Counted from the stretch's first letter, positions 45,493 to 54,695 are shown. The stretch is 64,000 nucleotides of DNA from Streptomyces sp. NBC_00433 (GCA_036015235.1 CP107926.1:3600001-3664000); one strand, 5' to 3'. Notes: generated from the letters alone by a model not told the origin. A program made the numbers and translations.

Positions 45493-45816
45493 GCATCTCT
45501 CCAATGGGGCTGGGGTCCCCCGCAGCGGCACACCACGGGCTTCTTCCGTCCCTATGGAAACAGCCGCCTCTGTGCAAATCACCCTTTCCGGTCATAACTG
45601 TGTCCTTTCACACGCCACGGGGGCGGACGGCACCTCTCCGGTGACCTTCCGTGCCCGGGGTGCGCCGCTGCGTGGCGGCGGCGAACCCCCGTTCACCGGT
45701 GCGGGACCGGTCGGCGTGACCGACCCGCGCGGGGCTGGACACGACTTCCCAAGGAGTGGCAGGAGTCACTACCATCAGCCCCCACGGTCAAGTCGTCGCA
45801 ACCCCTGGGGGTTCCA
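45493..45816. other. Divergent promoter region without a gene
   Basis: This 324-bp gap between the L,D-transpeptidase and the small LADTG-protein gene holds no convincing ORF or repeat. It must contain both divergent promoters. I see no clear operator. Confidence 0.5.
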
Positions 45817-46086
45817 TTGGCCTCGCCCCGCCCTTACGTGGCCGCAGCAGCCGCATCGGTGCTGGCAGCGCTTTATTTCGTACCGTCCGCGAGCGCAAGC
45901 CCCCAGCACGCGCCGGCGACGTCCCCCCGCCATGCCGCGCCGGCGGCGGCGTCCCAGCACATCGACCTCGCCGACACGGGCAGCATCGACACCAAGCCGT
46001 ACGTCATCGGCGGCTCGACCTTCCTGATCCTCGGCGCCGGCCTGCTCGTCGACGCGACCCGGCGGGCTCGCCGGGCCGCGCTCTGA
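45817..46086 (+). CDS. Tiny sortase-anchored surface protein (LADTG motif)
   Basis: This 89-residue ORF has three surface-protein parts. There is an N-terminal signal peptide ending near SASA (residue 27), a very short spacer of about 23 residues rich in Ala/Pro/His, and a C-terminal sorting signal with LADTG at 51-55, a hydrophobic stretch (YVIGGSTFLILGAGLLV) and the basic tail RRARR. LAxTG is the motif of class E sortases of high-GC actinobacteria. The TTG start at 45817 is provisional (GGGGG upstream). No sortase gene is in the window. Confidence 0.68.
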   Translation: MASPRPYVAAAAASVLAALYFVPSASASPQHAPATSPRHAAPAAASQHIDLADTGSIDTKPYVIGGSTFLILGAGLLVDATRRARRAAL

Positions 46087-46110
46087 CCCTGCCGGCTCCG
46101 CGGTAGGCCT

Positions 46111-46130
46111 ACGCGTCAGGCGTGACGCGT
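46111..46130. terminator. Short hairpin between convergent genes
   Basis: The arms ACGCGTCA and TGACGCGT with loop GGCG end at the hutH stop codon. The hairpin sits in the 43-bp gap between the LADTG-protein gene and hutH. Confidence 0.55.
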
Positions 46131-47695
46131 CACGCCAGCGGTCCGGTGACGCTCTCCGCCGCGCGGACCAGCGCGCCGGACCGTACGAAGGCGTGCGCCG
46201 CCTCCAGGTCCGGCGACAGGAAGCGGTCGCGCCCCGGGCCCGGCACCCCCGCCTCCCTTACGGCCGCGAGCACGGCGGCCGTGGCGGGCGCGGGCCTGCC
46301 GCCCGCGACGGCCCTGATCTCCAGCGCCCGGGTGGCCGCGAACATCTCCACGGCGATGATCCGCGCCAGCGCGTCGACCGCGGTACGCAGCTTGCGCGCC
46401 GCCGACCAGCCCATCGACACGTGGTCCTCCTGCATCGCGGAGGACGGGATCGAGTCGACCGAGGCCGGCACCGCGAGCCGCTTCATCTCGCTGACCAGCG
46501 CGGCCTGCGTGTACTGGGCGATCATCAGCCCGGAGTCCACGCCGGGGTCGTCGGCCAGGAAGGGCGGCAGCCCGTGCGACCTGTTCTTGTCCAGCAGCCG
46601 GTCGGTACGCCGCTCCGCGATCGACCCGAGGTCGGCGGCGGCGATGGCCAGGAAGTCCAGCACGTAGCCGACGGGGGCGCCGTGGAAGTTGCCGTTCGAC
46701 TCCACCCGCCCTCCGGAGCCCTCGACCAGGACCACGGGATTGTCGACGGCCGCGGCCAGTTCGCGCTCCGCGACCAGCCGGGCGTGCGCGAGGGTGTCCC
46801 GGCCCGCACCGGCCACCTGCGGGGCGCAGCGGATGGAGTACGCGTCCTGCACGCGGGGCGCGTCGTCCTGATGATGCCCCGTCAGCCCCGAACCCGCCAG
46901 CACCTTGGCCATGTTGGCCGCGGAGGCCGCCTGCCCCGGGTGCGGCCGGATCGCGTGCAGCTCGGGCGCGAGCACCCGCTCGGTGCCGAGCAGCGCTTCG
47001 AGCGACAGCGCGGCCGTGATGTCGGCCGCGGTGAACAGCCCCGCGAGGTCGGCGCACGCCATCACCAGCATGCCGAGCATGCCGTCGGTGCCGTTGATGA
47101 GGGCCAGGCCCTCCTTCTCCCGCAGCTCCACCGGCTCGATGCCGTGCGCGGCGAGCAGCTCGGCCGCCGGCCGCACCTCCCCGTCGGGCCCCTCGGCCTC
47201 GCCCTCCCCCATCAGCACCTGGGCGCAGTGCGCGAGCGGCGCGAGGTCCCCGGAGCAGCCGAGGCTGCCGTACTCGTGGACCACCGGCGTGATCCCGGCG
47301 TTCAGCAGCGCGGCCATCGTCTCCGCGACGACCGGGCGCACACCCGTGCGGCCCGACGCGAGCGTCTTGAGCCGCAGGAACATCAGTGCGCGGACCACCT
47401 CGCGCTCCACGTGCGGGCCCATGCCGGCGGCGTGCGAGCGCACGAGGGAACGCTGCAGCTGCGCTCGCAGTTCGGGTGAGATGTGCCGGACGGCGAGGGC
47501 GCCGAAGCCGGTGGAAACCCCGTACACCGGCTCCGGCTTGGCAGCCAGCGCCTCGACGACTTCCCTGGCCGCCGCCATGCCGGCCGTCGCGGCCGGCCCC
47601 ACCTCGACGACGGCGCCGGCGCGGGCCACGGCGAGGACGTCCTCGGGGGTGGCCCCGTGGGGGCCGATCACCACGTTGTGCATATTCATATTCAC
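46130..47695 (-). CDS. hutH: Histidine ammonia-lyase
   Basis: This 521-residue enzyme deaminates histidine to urocanate. The active-site loop reads HEYGSLGCSGDLAPLAHC. The cofactor MIO would form from Cys-Ser-Gly instead of the common Ala-Ser-Gly, a variant I recall from other Streptomyces HutH proteins. Other motifs are YGVSTGFGALA, NGTDGMLGMLVMA and QDAYSIRCAPQV. No other hut genes are adjacent. Confidence 0.92.
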   Translation of the reverse strand: MNMNMHNVVIGPHGATPEDVLAVARAGAVVEVGPAATAGMAAAREVVEALAAKPEPVYGVSTGFGALAVRHISPELRAQLQRSLVRSHAAGMGPHVEREVVRALMFLRLKTLASGRTGVRPVVAETMAALLNAGITPVVHEYGSLGCSGDLAPLAHCAQVLMGEGEAEGPDGEVRPAAELLAAHGIEPVELREKEGLALINGTDGMLGMLVMACADLAGLFTAADITAALSLEALLGTERVLAPELHAIRPHPGQAASAANMAKVLAGSGLTGHHQDDAPRVQDAYSIRCAPQVAGAGRDTLAHARLVAERELAAAVDNPVVLVEGSGGRVESNGNFHGAPVGYVLDFLAIAAADLGSIAERRTDRLLDKNRSHGLPPFLADDPGVDSGLMIAQYTQAALVSEMKRLAVPASVDSIPSSAMQEDHVSMGWSAARKLRTAVDALARIIAVEMFAATRALEIRAVAGGRPAPATAAVLAAVREAGVPGPGRDRFLSPDLEAAHAFVRSGALVRAAESVTGPLA

Positions 47696-47765
47696 GCACC
47701 CTAGGCACTGAATCCTTTGCTGTCACCCTCGCGCCCGACGACCTTGCGCCCATCGGCCCCCCTGC

Positions 47766-47921
47766 GCAGAGGTGCCCCTGCCAGGGATCAACGCCTGACG
47801 GCGGAAGACGCAAGCCCAAAGGGGCGCGTGGGGGTACCCCCAGGCGAAGCGCTGGGGGAGAACGGAGAGACAAGCCACCACACAGCGGCACCGTGGAGTC
47901 CGCAACAGCACCCCGCAGGGG
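47766..47921 (+). repeat. Type-B repeat with extended flanks (inverted partner of 42365-42475)
   Basis: The sequence CGCCTGACGGCGGAAGACGC, then the type-B core GGGGGTACCCCCAGGCGAAG at about 47830, then a tail ending near AGCACCCCGCAGGGG, is the inverted counterpart of 42365-42475 and shares the tail of 42806-42846. It fills the gap between hutH and the GGDEF gene and touches the latter's stop. Confidence 0.82.
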
Positions 47922-49070
47922 TCAGTGGCCGCGGAGGTGGCGGCGGTCCGCGGTCGAGGCGGGTGGCGGGGAGTCCGCGAGATGGAGGACCGGGTCCTCC
48001 GGCCCCTCGCGGCCGGCAACGATCGGCCGCCCCGAACGCAACGCCTTGGCCCGGTATTGCGCCGCGTCGGCAAGACGGAAGAGCCGCCGCGCCGACCGCA
48101 CCGGCCCGATCGGATCCGCGGTGGAGGCGACGCCGCAGGCGACCCCTTCCCCCACGTCGAGCTTGGCGGCCCGTACGCACAATTCCGTGGCCGCCGTCAC
48201 CACCTCGTCCGCGGGACTCCCCACCGCGACGATGCAGAATTCGTCACCGCCCAGCCGGGCGGCGAGGCTCCCGGGGAGCATGGCGCCGCACAGGGAGAGG
48301 AGTGAACCGAAGCGTTCGAGGAGCCGGTCGCCCACCGCGTGGCCGAGCTGGTCGTTGACCTTCTTGAGGCCGTTGAGGTCGCAGACCATGAGGCTGACGG
48401 CGGTGCCGTCGGCCCGATGCTGCTCCAGGGCCTCGTCGAGGCGCTGGTCGACTGCCCGGCGGTTGCCGAGGCCGGTGAGCGGATCGGTGAAGGCCAGCCG
48501 CTGGACTTCGGCGAGCCGCTCGGTCTGGGCGATCCCGGACGCGATGACCGAGGCGAGCACGGTGGCGAAGTCGGCGTCGGGGCGGGCGAAGGGCGGCTCG
48601 CCGTGGCCGCGGGCGACGTACACCTCGCCCCACGCCCGCCCGTGCAGGACGAGCGGTGCGACGACGCAGCTGCCGCGGCCCCGGCGGCGCAGGGCCGCGG
48701 CCCGGCCCCAGCTGCTGCCGCCCGGCGAGGCGCCGGTGCCCTCGGACGTCTCGACCCAGGCGTGCGGTTGGCCGCCCCGCGCCCAGCTGCCGTGCAGGAA
48801 TTCGGCGATCTCGGGGAAGTCGTGGACGGAGTACGACTCGTCGTCCGGTTCCGGCTCCTCGCCGGGGGCGAGGTCGCCGTCGTTGACGAGTACGCGCAGC
48901 CGCCCGGTCTCCCGCTCCCACGCGGACACCGCGGCGAAGGACCCGCCCATCGCCAGCCGCGCCCGGTGCGCACCCGCGCGGGCCGCGTCCTGCGGGGTCT
49001 GTGCGGTCGCGAGCGCCTGCGCCAGCTCGACGACGGCGCGAAGCCGTACGTCGGCCGTCCCGTCCACCAT
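47922..49070 (-). CDS. cdgE: GAF-GGDEF diguanylate cyclase (probable CdgE)
   Basis: This 382-residue soluble protein has an N-terminal GAF domain (about 10-165, SFAAVSAWERETGRLRVL) and a GGDEF domain (AFTDPLTGLGNRRAVDQRLD, then the intact active site RLGGDEFCIVA). It should make c-di-GMP, which in Streptomyces binds BldD and holds back sporulation. Domain order matches CdgE; the symbol rests on architecture and my memory of its hutH neighbourhood. No RxxD inhibitory site is obvious before GGDEF. Confidence 0.82.
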   Translation of the reverse strand: MVDGTADVRLRAVVELAQALATAQTPQDAARAGAHRARLAMGGSFAAVSAWERETGRLRVLVNDGDLAPGEEPEPDDESYSVHDFPEIAEFLHGSWARGGQPHAWVETSEGTGASPGGSSWGRAAALRRRGRGSCVVAPLVLHGRAWGEVYVARGHGEPPFARPDADFATVLASVIASGIAQTERLAEVQRLAFTDPLTGLGNRRAVDQRLDEALEQHRADGTAVSLMVCDLNGLKKVNDQLGHAVGDRLLERFGSLLSLCGAMLPGSLAARLGGDEFCIVAVGSPADEVVTAATELCVRAAKLDVGEGVACGVASTADPIGPVRSARRLFRLADAAQYRAKALRSGRPIVAGREGPEDPVLHLADSPPPASTADRRHLRGH

Positions 49071-49178
49071 CTCCCCAGGCTAGAGAGCTTTGCCCATTTC
49101 CGGGCCCCAGCTACGCCGAACGGCCCCGCCGCGCCGACCCCCACCCACCGTCACGTGCCGACGGACCGCAACGCCCCC

Positions 49179-49344
49179 AGGGGCGCGGGAAACTGCCCAC
49201 CAACCCCCACCGGGCGCGCGGGTCACCACCGACCCGAAGGGGCAGCCCGGCCCTCCCCCGGAGCTTCGCCTGGGGGTACCCCCATCTCGCTTCGCTCGGA
49301 CCACCCGCCGGTGGACGGCTGAGCGCGCCGTTCCCCGCGCCCCT
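49179..49344. repeat. Type-A repeat with a nested type-B element
   Basis: This A-type copy (AGGGGCGCGGGAAACTGC at the left, GCGCCGTTCCCCGCGCCCCT at the right) contains a type-B core in reverse orientation near 49254-49298 (CCCCCGGAGCTTCGCCTGGG, then GGTACCCCC). It fills most of the 348-bp gap between the GGDEF and enoyl-CoA hydratase genes, which holds no gene. Confidence 0.78.
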
Positions 49345-49418
49345 GGTGGGCACCCCCTTGCCGAAAGGGCACCCCACCCCCACCGCGCCCCGGGGAAGCG
49401 CGCCCCCTGCGGAAGGGG

Positions 49419-50219
49419 CTAGTCGGTCGGCCAGTTGGGCGGGCGGTGGTCGTTGAAGGCCGCCACGCCCTCCGTGCGGTCGGGCGAGAACGCCACCGTC
49501 CGCCACGCCGCGTCCTCGACGTCGAGGCCGGCGCGGAGGTCGAGTCCGTGGCCCAGGCGCATGGCGCGTTTGGCGGCGCGCAGGCCGACCGGGGAGTTCG
49601 ACGCGATGCGGGCCGCGAGGGCCAGAGCGGCGGGGCGGGCGGTCTCGGGCTCGGGGGCCAGGTGGTCGACGAGGCCCAGGGCGAGGGCCTCGGGGGCGGG
49701 GACGCGGCGGGCGGTGAAGACGAGTTCGGCCGCGCGGGCGGCGCCGACGCGGCGCGGGAGGAGCTGGGTGCCGCCGCCGCCGGGGATGACGCCGACGGAG
49801 ACCTCGGGCAGGCCGAGCACGGCCGTGGCGTCGGCGACGATCAGGTCGCAGGCGAGGGCCAGCTCGTAGCCGCCGCCGAGGGCGTAGCCGTGGACGGCGG
49901 CGATGGCGGGCATCGGCAGGTCGAGCACACCGGTGTACGCGGCGCGGGCGTAAGGCCGCTGGCGGCCCAGCTCGGCGTCGGTCAGGGAGTTGCGCTCCTT
50001 GAGGTCGGCGCCGACGCAGAAGGCCTTCTCGCTGGAGGAGCTGAGGACGGTGACGCTCACCGTCCGGTCGGCCGCGAGCGCGGCGCACGCGGCGGCGATG
50101 GCCTCGGCCATGGCCGTCGAGACGGCGTTCATGGCGGCGGGCCGGTCGAGCACCAGCTCGGCCACCCGGTCGCCGTGGCGCTCGACCCGCACCCACTCGC
50201 CGTACCGCACCTCACCCAT
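49419..50219 (-). CDS. Enoyl-CoA hydratase/isomerase family protein
   Basis: This 266-residue crotonase-fold protein has the oxyanion-hole motifs AFCVGADLKERNSL and AAVHGYALGGGYELALACDL, with VIPGGGGTQLLPRRVG near the second catalytic position. The Glu pair of true hydratases is partly present (GYELAL, LPEVSVG). The likely substrate is a short or medium acyl-CoA; the exact reaction is uncertain. Confidence 0.86.
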   Translation of the reverse strand: MGEVRYGEWVRVERHGDRVAELVLDRPAAMNAVSTAMAEAIAAACAALAADRTVSVTVLSSSSEKAFCVGADLKERNSLTDAELGRQRPYARAAYTGVLDLPMPAIAAVHGYALGGGYELALACDLIVADATAVLGLPEVSVGVIPGGGGTQLLPRRVGAARAAELVFTARRVPAPEALALGLVDHLAPEPETARPAALALAARIASNSPVGLRAAKRAMRLGHGLDLRAGLDVEDAAWRTVAFSPDRTEGVAAFNDHRPPNWPTD

Positions 50220-50283
50220 CGGACCGCCTCCCGGTTAACGACCGTGAACCGGGCCATCCTCGCACGGGCTTCCCGCCACCGGG

Positions 50284-50847
50284 TCACTGCGGGGGCGCGG
50301 GGACCTCACGGGGTGCCAGGATGCCGTTGACGGCGAGCGACATCAGGCGGTCGAAGGTCTTCCTGTCCTCGGGGTTCTTCTCGGCGCACAGCACGATCGC
50401 CGAGGTCAGCTTGAGCAGGTCGGCCATCTCGATGCCGTCGCGGACCGCGCCGGACTCCTGCGCGCGGCTGAGCAGCGCGCCCCCGGATTCGCGCAGCTGC
50501 GTCTTGCACTGGAGCATCCGGCCGTCGGACTGGGCGAGGATCGCCGAGGACAGGCCGCGGTACATGGCGGAGTGCGCGCCCACCGCGCGCAGCCAGGAGA
50601 AGAGCGCGCCCGCGGGGTCGTCCGCGGTGATGAGGTCGTCGGCCCGCTCGCTGAGCGATTCCAGCTCGCGGATGAAGACCGCGTTCATCAGGGAGTAGCG
50701 GTCGGGGAAGTGCCGGTAGAGCGTGCCGATGCCGACGCCTGCGTGGCGGGCGATGTCTTCGAGGGCGACGTCCGTGCCGTGCACGATGAAGGCCTGCTTG
50801 GCCTCCTCCAGCAACCGGTCGTAGTTGCGCTGTGCGTCTGCCCGCAT
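50284..50847 (-). CDS. TetR family transcriptional regulator of the divergent MFS gene
   Basis: This 187-residue protein has an N-terminal HTH (YDRLLEEAKQAFIVHGTDVA, VGIGTLYRHFPDRYSLMNAV) and a SACE_7040-type helical C-terminal domain. ATG at 50847 follows GGGAGG. It is divergent from the MFS gene, with two 15-bp palindromes between them, the classical arrangement for a repressor that binds next to the exporter promoter. Confidence 0.88.
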   Translation of the reverse strand: MRADAQRNYDRLLEEAKQAFIVHGTDVALEDIARHAGVGIGTLYRHFPDRYSLMNAVFIRELESLSERADDLITADDPAGALFSWLRAVGAHSAMYRGLSSAILAQSDGRMLQCKTQLRESGGALLSRAQESGAVRDGIEMADLLKLTSAIVLCAEKNPEDRKTFDRLMSLAVNGILAPREVPAPPQ

Positions 50848-50893
50848 TTCCGTCCCGCCTCCCGGGTGCCGGGGATCGCTTCCCCGAATCCGA

Positions 50894-50941
50894 TTGTAGA
50901 ACCGGAGGAAGGCTCCGTATAGTTACCGGAGACGACCTCCG
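50894..50941 (+). promoter_or_regulatory. MFS promoter with two TetR operators
   Basis: A promoter with -35 TTGTAG (50894-50899) and -10 TATAGT (50918-50923), spacer 18 bp, lies between two perfect inverted repeats of identical form: CGGAG-GAAGG-CTCCG at 50903-50917 and CGGAG-ACGAC-CTCCG at 50927-50941. Their centres are 24 bp apart. The first fills the spacer and the second covers the start-site region, so a bound TetR pair would block polymerase. Confidence 0.75.
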
Positions 50942-50972
50942 TTTGTCTTTCTCCGCTGGAGGCTTAGCAGCC

Positions 50973-52415
50973 ATGTCCACGCACGCCGTGCGCGACCAGA
51001 GCTCGACCACAACCACCACCCGCGAGCCGGCCCCCTCCGGCATGCACGCATTCTTCGCCCTCGCCGCGATCCTCGGTACCCAGCTGATGCTGCTTCTCGA
51101 CGCGACCGTGGTGAATGTCGCCCTGCCCGGCATCGGCACCCATCTGGGCTTCTCGCCCACCGGCATGTCCTGGGTGCTCAACGTCTACACCCTCGCCTTC
51201 GGCGGGCTGCTGCTGCTCGGCAGCCGGATCGGCGACCTGATCGGCCGGCGTACGGCGCTGGTCTGGGGCGTCGCGGCCTTCACCGTCGCCTCGATAGCCG
51301 GCGGTGTCGCCAACGACTCGACCACCCTGCTGATCGCCCGCGGCTTCCAGGGCGCCGCCGCCGCACTGGCCGCGCCCAGCACCCTCGCGCTGATCGCCAC
51401 GTCCTTCCGCGAGGGCAGCGAGCGCAACCGCGCGCTCAGCGTCTTCTCGGCGATCTCCGGCGCGGGCTCCGCGGTCGGGCTGACCGTCGGCGGCATGCTC
51501 ACCGACTGGGGGTCGTGGCGCTGGGTCTTCTTCGTCAACATCCCGGTCGGCATCGCCATCGTGCTGCTCGCGCCGCGCTTCATCAAGGAGACCGAGCGGC
51601 ACCGCGGCGGCCGCTTCGACATCGCCGGCGCCCTGACCGGCACCCTCGGCATGGCCTCGCTGGTCTACGCCTTCATCCGGGTCGGCGAGAGCAGCTGGGG
51701 CGACACCCGGGCGGTGACCACCTTCGTGATCGCCGTCGCACTGCTCGCGGCCTTCCTGGTCAACGAGACGCGGGTGGAGCGGCCGCTGGTGGTGCTGCGG
51801 CTGTTCGCCAACCGCAACCGGGCGCTGGCCTACGCGGTGATGCTGCTGATGGTGGCCGGGATGTTCGGCACCTTCTACTTCTCGACGCAGTATCTGCAGA
51901 CCTACCTCGGCTACAGCCCGCTCAAGACCGGCTTCGCCTTCCTGCCGCTGGCCGGGCCGCTCTTCGTGGCCGCCAGGATCGCCCCGCACGCGCTGGCCCG
52001 CTTCGGCGCCAAGCGGGTGGCGTCCGTCGGCTCGACGCTCACCCTCGCGGGCGCCGTCTGGATCACCCAGCTGAGCGCGTCGGACGGCTATGCGCAGGGC
52101 ATCCTGCCGACGCTGATCCTGATGGGCGTCGGCATGGGCTGGACGGTGATGCCGCTGAACACCTTCATCCTGTCCGGTGTCGAGCCCAAGGACGCCGGGT
52201 CCGCGTCCGGTCTGCTGCAGACCATGCAGCAGGTCGGCGGCAGCCTCGGCCTGTCGGTGCTGGTCACGGTCTTCGGCACGGTGTCGCGGCGGCACACCCA
52301 GGACCCGTTCATCCACGGCGCCACGGCAGCCTTCACCCTGTCGGCGGTCTTCACCGGCATCGCGCTGGCACTGGTGCTCTCGCTCAGGCAGCCGCGCGCG
52401 CACGTCCTGAACTGA
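50973..52415 (+). CDS. MFS drug exporter, DHA2 family
   Basis: This 480-residue transporter has about 14 helices. Motifs include LLLDATVVNVALPGIG in helix 1, GSRIGDLIGRRTAL (motif A) and GSAVGLTVGGMLTDW (motif C of antiporters). It is probably a proton-driven efflux pump for a toxic small molecule. ATG at 50973 follows CTGGAGG. It is controlled by the divergent TetR through two operators. Confidence 0.88.
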   Translation: MSTHAVRDQSSTTTTTREPAPSGMHAFFALAAILGTQLMLLLDATVVNVALPGIGTHLGFSPTGMSWVLNVYTLAFGGLLLLGSRIGDLIGRRTALVWGVAAFTVASIAGGVANDSTTLLIARGFQGAAAALAAPSTLALIATSFREGSERNRALSVFSAISGAGSAVGLTVGGMLTDWGSWRWVFFVNIPVGIAIVLLAPRFIKETERHRGGRFDIAGALTGTLGMASLVYAFIRVGESSWGDTRAVTTFVIAVALLAAFLVNETRVERPLVVLRLFANRNRALAYAVMLLMVAGMFGTFYFSTQYLQTYLGYSPLKTGFAFLPLAGPLFVAARIAPHALARFGAKRVASVGSTLTLAGAVWITQLSASDGYAQGILPTLILMGVGMGWTVMPLNTFILSGVEPKDAGSASGLLQTMQQVGGSLGLSVLVTVFGTVSRRHTQDPFIHGATAAFTLSAVFTGIALALVLSLRQPRAHVLN

Positions 52416-52430
52416 GCCCCGCGGGCGGCT

Positions 52431-52475
52431 ACGACGCGGCGCGGCACCCCGGACCGGGGTGCCGCGCCGCGTCGT
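52431..52475. terminator. Long perfect hairpin between the MFS gene and accA2
   Basis: The 20-bp arms beginning ACGACGCGGCGCGG flank a loop of about 5 nt (GGACC region). It is centred in the 70-bp gap between two convergent stops and is a strong bidirectional terminator. Confidence 0.9.
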
Positions 52476-52485
52476 GCCCCACGGG

Positions 52486-54243
52486 TCAGTCCTTGATCTC
52501 GCAGATGACCGCGCCGGAGGAGACCGACGAGCCGACCTCCGCCTTGAGGCCGATGATCGTGCCCGAGCGGTGCGCGTTGAGCGGCTGCTCCATCTTCATC
52601 GCCTCCAGGACCACGATCAGGTCGCCCTCGGTGACCTGCTGGTTCTCCTCGACGGCGACCTTGACGATGGTGCCCTGCATCGGCGAGGCGAGCGAGTCGC
52701 CGGACGCCGCCACCCCGGCCTTGGTCGCGGCCCGCCGCTTGGGCTTGGCGCCCGCGGCAAGCCCGGTGCGGGCCAGCGTCATGCCCAGCGACGCGGGCAG
52801 CGACACTTCGAGGCGCTTGCCGCCGACCTCGACCACGACCGTCTCGCGGCCCTGGGCCTCCTCCTCGTCCACGGCGGGACCGGAGAAGGGCGGGATCGTG
52901 TTGACGAACTCGGTCTCGATCCACCGGGTGTGGATGGTGAAGGGGCCCTGCGGCGGCGCGAACGCCGTGTCCTTGACCACCGCGCGGTGGAAGGGGATCG
53001 CGGTGGCCATGCCCTCGACGTGGAACTCGCCCAGCGCGCGGGCCGCCCGCTGGAGCGCCTGCTCCCGGGTGGCGCCGGTGACGATCAGCTTGGCCAGCAG
53101 CGAGTCCCAGGCCGGGCCGATGACGCTGCCCGCCTCGACGCCCGCGTCCAGCCGCACACCGGGTCCGGTGGGCGCGCTGAAGCGGGTCACGGTGCCGGGC
53201 GCGGGCAGGAAGTTGCGGCCCGGGTCCTCGCCGTTGATGCGGAACTCGAAGGAGTGGCCGCGCAGCGGCGGGTCGTCGTAGCCCAGCTCCTCGCCGTCGG
53301 CGATCCGGAACATCTCCCGCACCAGGTCGATGCCGGAGACCTCCTCGGTGACCGGGTGCTCGACCTGGAGGCGGGTGTTGACCTCGAGGAAGGAGATCGT
53401 GCCGTCCTGGCCGACGAGGAATTCGCAGGTGCCCGCGCCGGCGTAGCCCGCCTCGCGCAGGATCGCCTTGGACGCGGCATACAGCTGCGCGTTCTGCTCC
53501 TCGGTCAGATAGGGGGCCGGGGCCTCCTCGACGAGCTTCTGGTGGCGGCGCTGGAGCGAGCAGTCGCGGGTGGAGACCACCACGACATTGCCGTGGGTGT
53601 CGGCCAGGCACTGCGTCTCGACATGCCGCGGGCGGTCCAGGTAGCGCTCCACGAAGCACTCGCCGCGCCCGAAGGCGGCGACCGCCTCGCGCACCGCCGA
53701 GTCGTACAGCTCGGGGACCTCCTCCAGGGTGCGGGCGACCTTCAGGCCGCGCCCGCCACCGCCGAAGGCGGCCTTGATGGCGATCGGCAGGCCGTGCTCC
53801 TCGGCGAAGGCCACGACCTCCTCGGCACCCGACACCGGGTCGGGTGTGCCGGCGACCAGCGGCGCACCGGCCCGCTGGGCGATGTGCCGCGCGGCGACCT
53901 TGTCGCCCAGGTCGCGGATCGCCTGCGGCGGCGGGCCGATCCAGGTCAGACCGGCGTCGAGCACCGCCTGCGCGAACTCGGCGTTCTCCGACAGGAAGCC
54001 GTAGCCGGGGTGCACGGCATCGGCCCCCGACTCGGCCGCCGCCGAGAGCACCTTCGCGACGTCCAGATAACTGGTGGCTGGTGTGTCGCCGCCCAGTGCG
54101 TACGCCTCGTCGGCCGCGCGGACATGCAGCGCGTCCCGATCGGGGTCCGCGTAGACGGCTACGCTGGCGATCCCGGCATCCCGGCAGGCACGGGCGACGC
54201 GTACTGCGATTTCACCGCGGTTGGCGATGAGCACCTTGCGCAC
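52486..54243 (-). CDS. accA2: Acyl-CoA carboxylase alpha subunit (biotin carboxylase + biotin carrier)
   Basis: This 585-residue subunit has a biotin carboxylase domain ([52 protein letters not shown]), a linker and a C-terminal biotinyl domain with the attachment site EAMKMEQP. It carboxylates biotin for the PccB/AccE partner, making malonyl- or methylmalonyl-CoA. GTG at 54243 follows GGAGGG; the upstream ATG lies in that site and is rejected. accE and pccB lie 1.8-3.7 kb away on the same strand. Confidence 0.92.
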   Translation of the reverse strand: MRKVLIANRGEIAVRVARACRDAGIASVAVYADPDRDALHVRAADEAYALGGDTPATSYLDVAKVLSAAAESGADAVHPGYGFLSENAEFAQAVLDAGLTWIGPPPQAIRDLGDKVAARHIAQRAGAPLVAGTPDPVSGAEEVVAFAEEHGLPIAIKAAFGGGGRGLKVARTLEEVPELYDSAVREAVAAFGRGECFVERYLDRPRHVETQCLADTHGNVVVVSTRDCSLQRRHQKLVEEAPAPYLTEEQNAQLYAASKAILREAGYAGAGTCEFLVGQDGTISFLEVNTRLQVEHPVTEEVSGIDLVREMFRIADGEELGYDDPPLRGHSFEFRINGEDPGRNFLPAPGTVTRFSAPTGPGVRLDAGVEAGSVIGPAWDSLLAKLIVTGATREQALQRAARALGEFHVEGMATAIPFHRAVVKDTAFAPPQGPFTIHTRWIETEFVNTIPPFSGPAVDEEEAQGRETVVVEVGGKRLEVSLPASLGMTLARTGLAAGAKPKRRAATKAGVAASGDSLASPMQGTIVKVAVEENQQVTEGDLIVVLEAMKMEQPLNAHRSGTIIGLKAEVGSSVSSGAVICEIKD

Positions 54244-54695
54244 GATGGCTCCCTCCATGAAACAAGCCGAGTTTAGGTACTGGCCACACTTGGTGCCGAG
54301 GCACCCCTGCACGTGAGCTTGCCCACACGGAGGGTGATCCACGGGCCACAACAACCCGTGAACGCCTGCTCAGTCCACGGTACGGCCCCGCTCCCGCCGA
54401 TGTCCCGCACTACCGGGCGTGGGGGACAACTCGCTCGAAGTCCCCGCACGGAGCTGACGTTCTTTTGTGGAAACCCCACGAATAGTGCGGGGAAAGTTTG
54501 CGGCCGGCTTCCCCGGATGAGTGACGCCGCGCCCGCCGACGGCCGGCGTTCGACCGACTGGCGGGCGCCCGATCGGCGGCCGACGCGCGGCCGGTGACCC
54601 CCTGTCGGCGGCCGGCCGGTGCGAGAACCCTTGCCCGCGCTCTTACTCGTGAGTAGCCTGCGACGCGCAGGATCGGGCCGCGGAGGGGGACGAGT
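54244..54695. other. Divergent promoter region
   Basis: This 452-bp gap lies between accA2 and a membrane-protein gene. I see no credible gene. It contains the palindrome TTACTCGTGAGTA at 54643-54655 and several GC-rich inverted repeats (for example GCCGGCCGGT near 54610). Confidence 0.55.
54643..54655. promoter_or_regulatory. Palindrome TTACTCGTGAGTA upstream of the membrane-protein gene
   Basis: The 10-bp core ACTCGTGAGT also occurs at 57961-57970 in the pccB-birA divergent region. Here it lies 41-53 bp before the GTG start at 54696, a suitable place for an operator. The shared site suggests a common regulator for lipid or acyl-CoA genes. Confidence 0.5.

Noticed and set aside
46130..47695. 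HutH inactivated by loss of the Ala-Ser-Gly triad
   Set aside because: Cys-Ser-Gly is recalled from other Streptomyces HutH proteins and the rest of the active site is intact.
52486..54354. Upstream ATG starts for accA2 (54354 and the ATG within the ribosome site)
   Set aside because: They precede or include the GGAGGG ribosome site and add unconserved sequence; GTG 54243 gives the family start.
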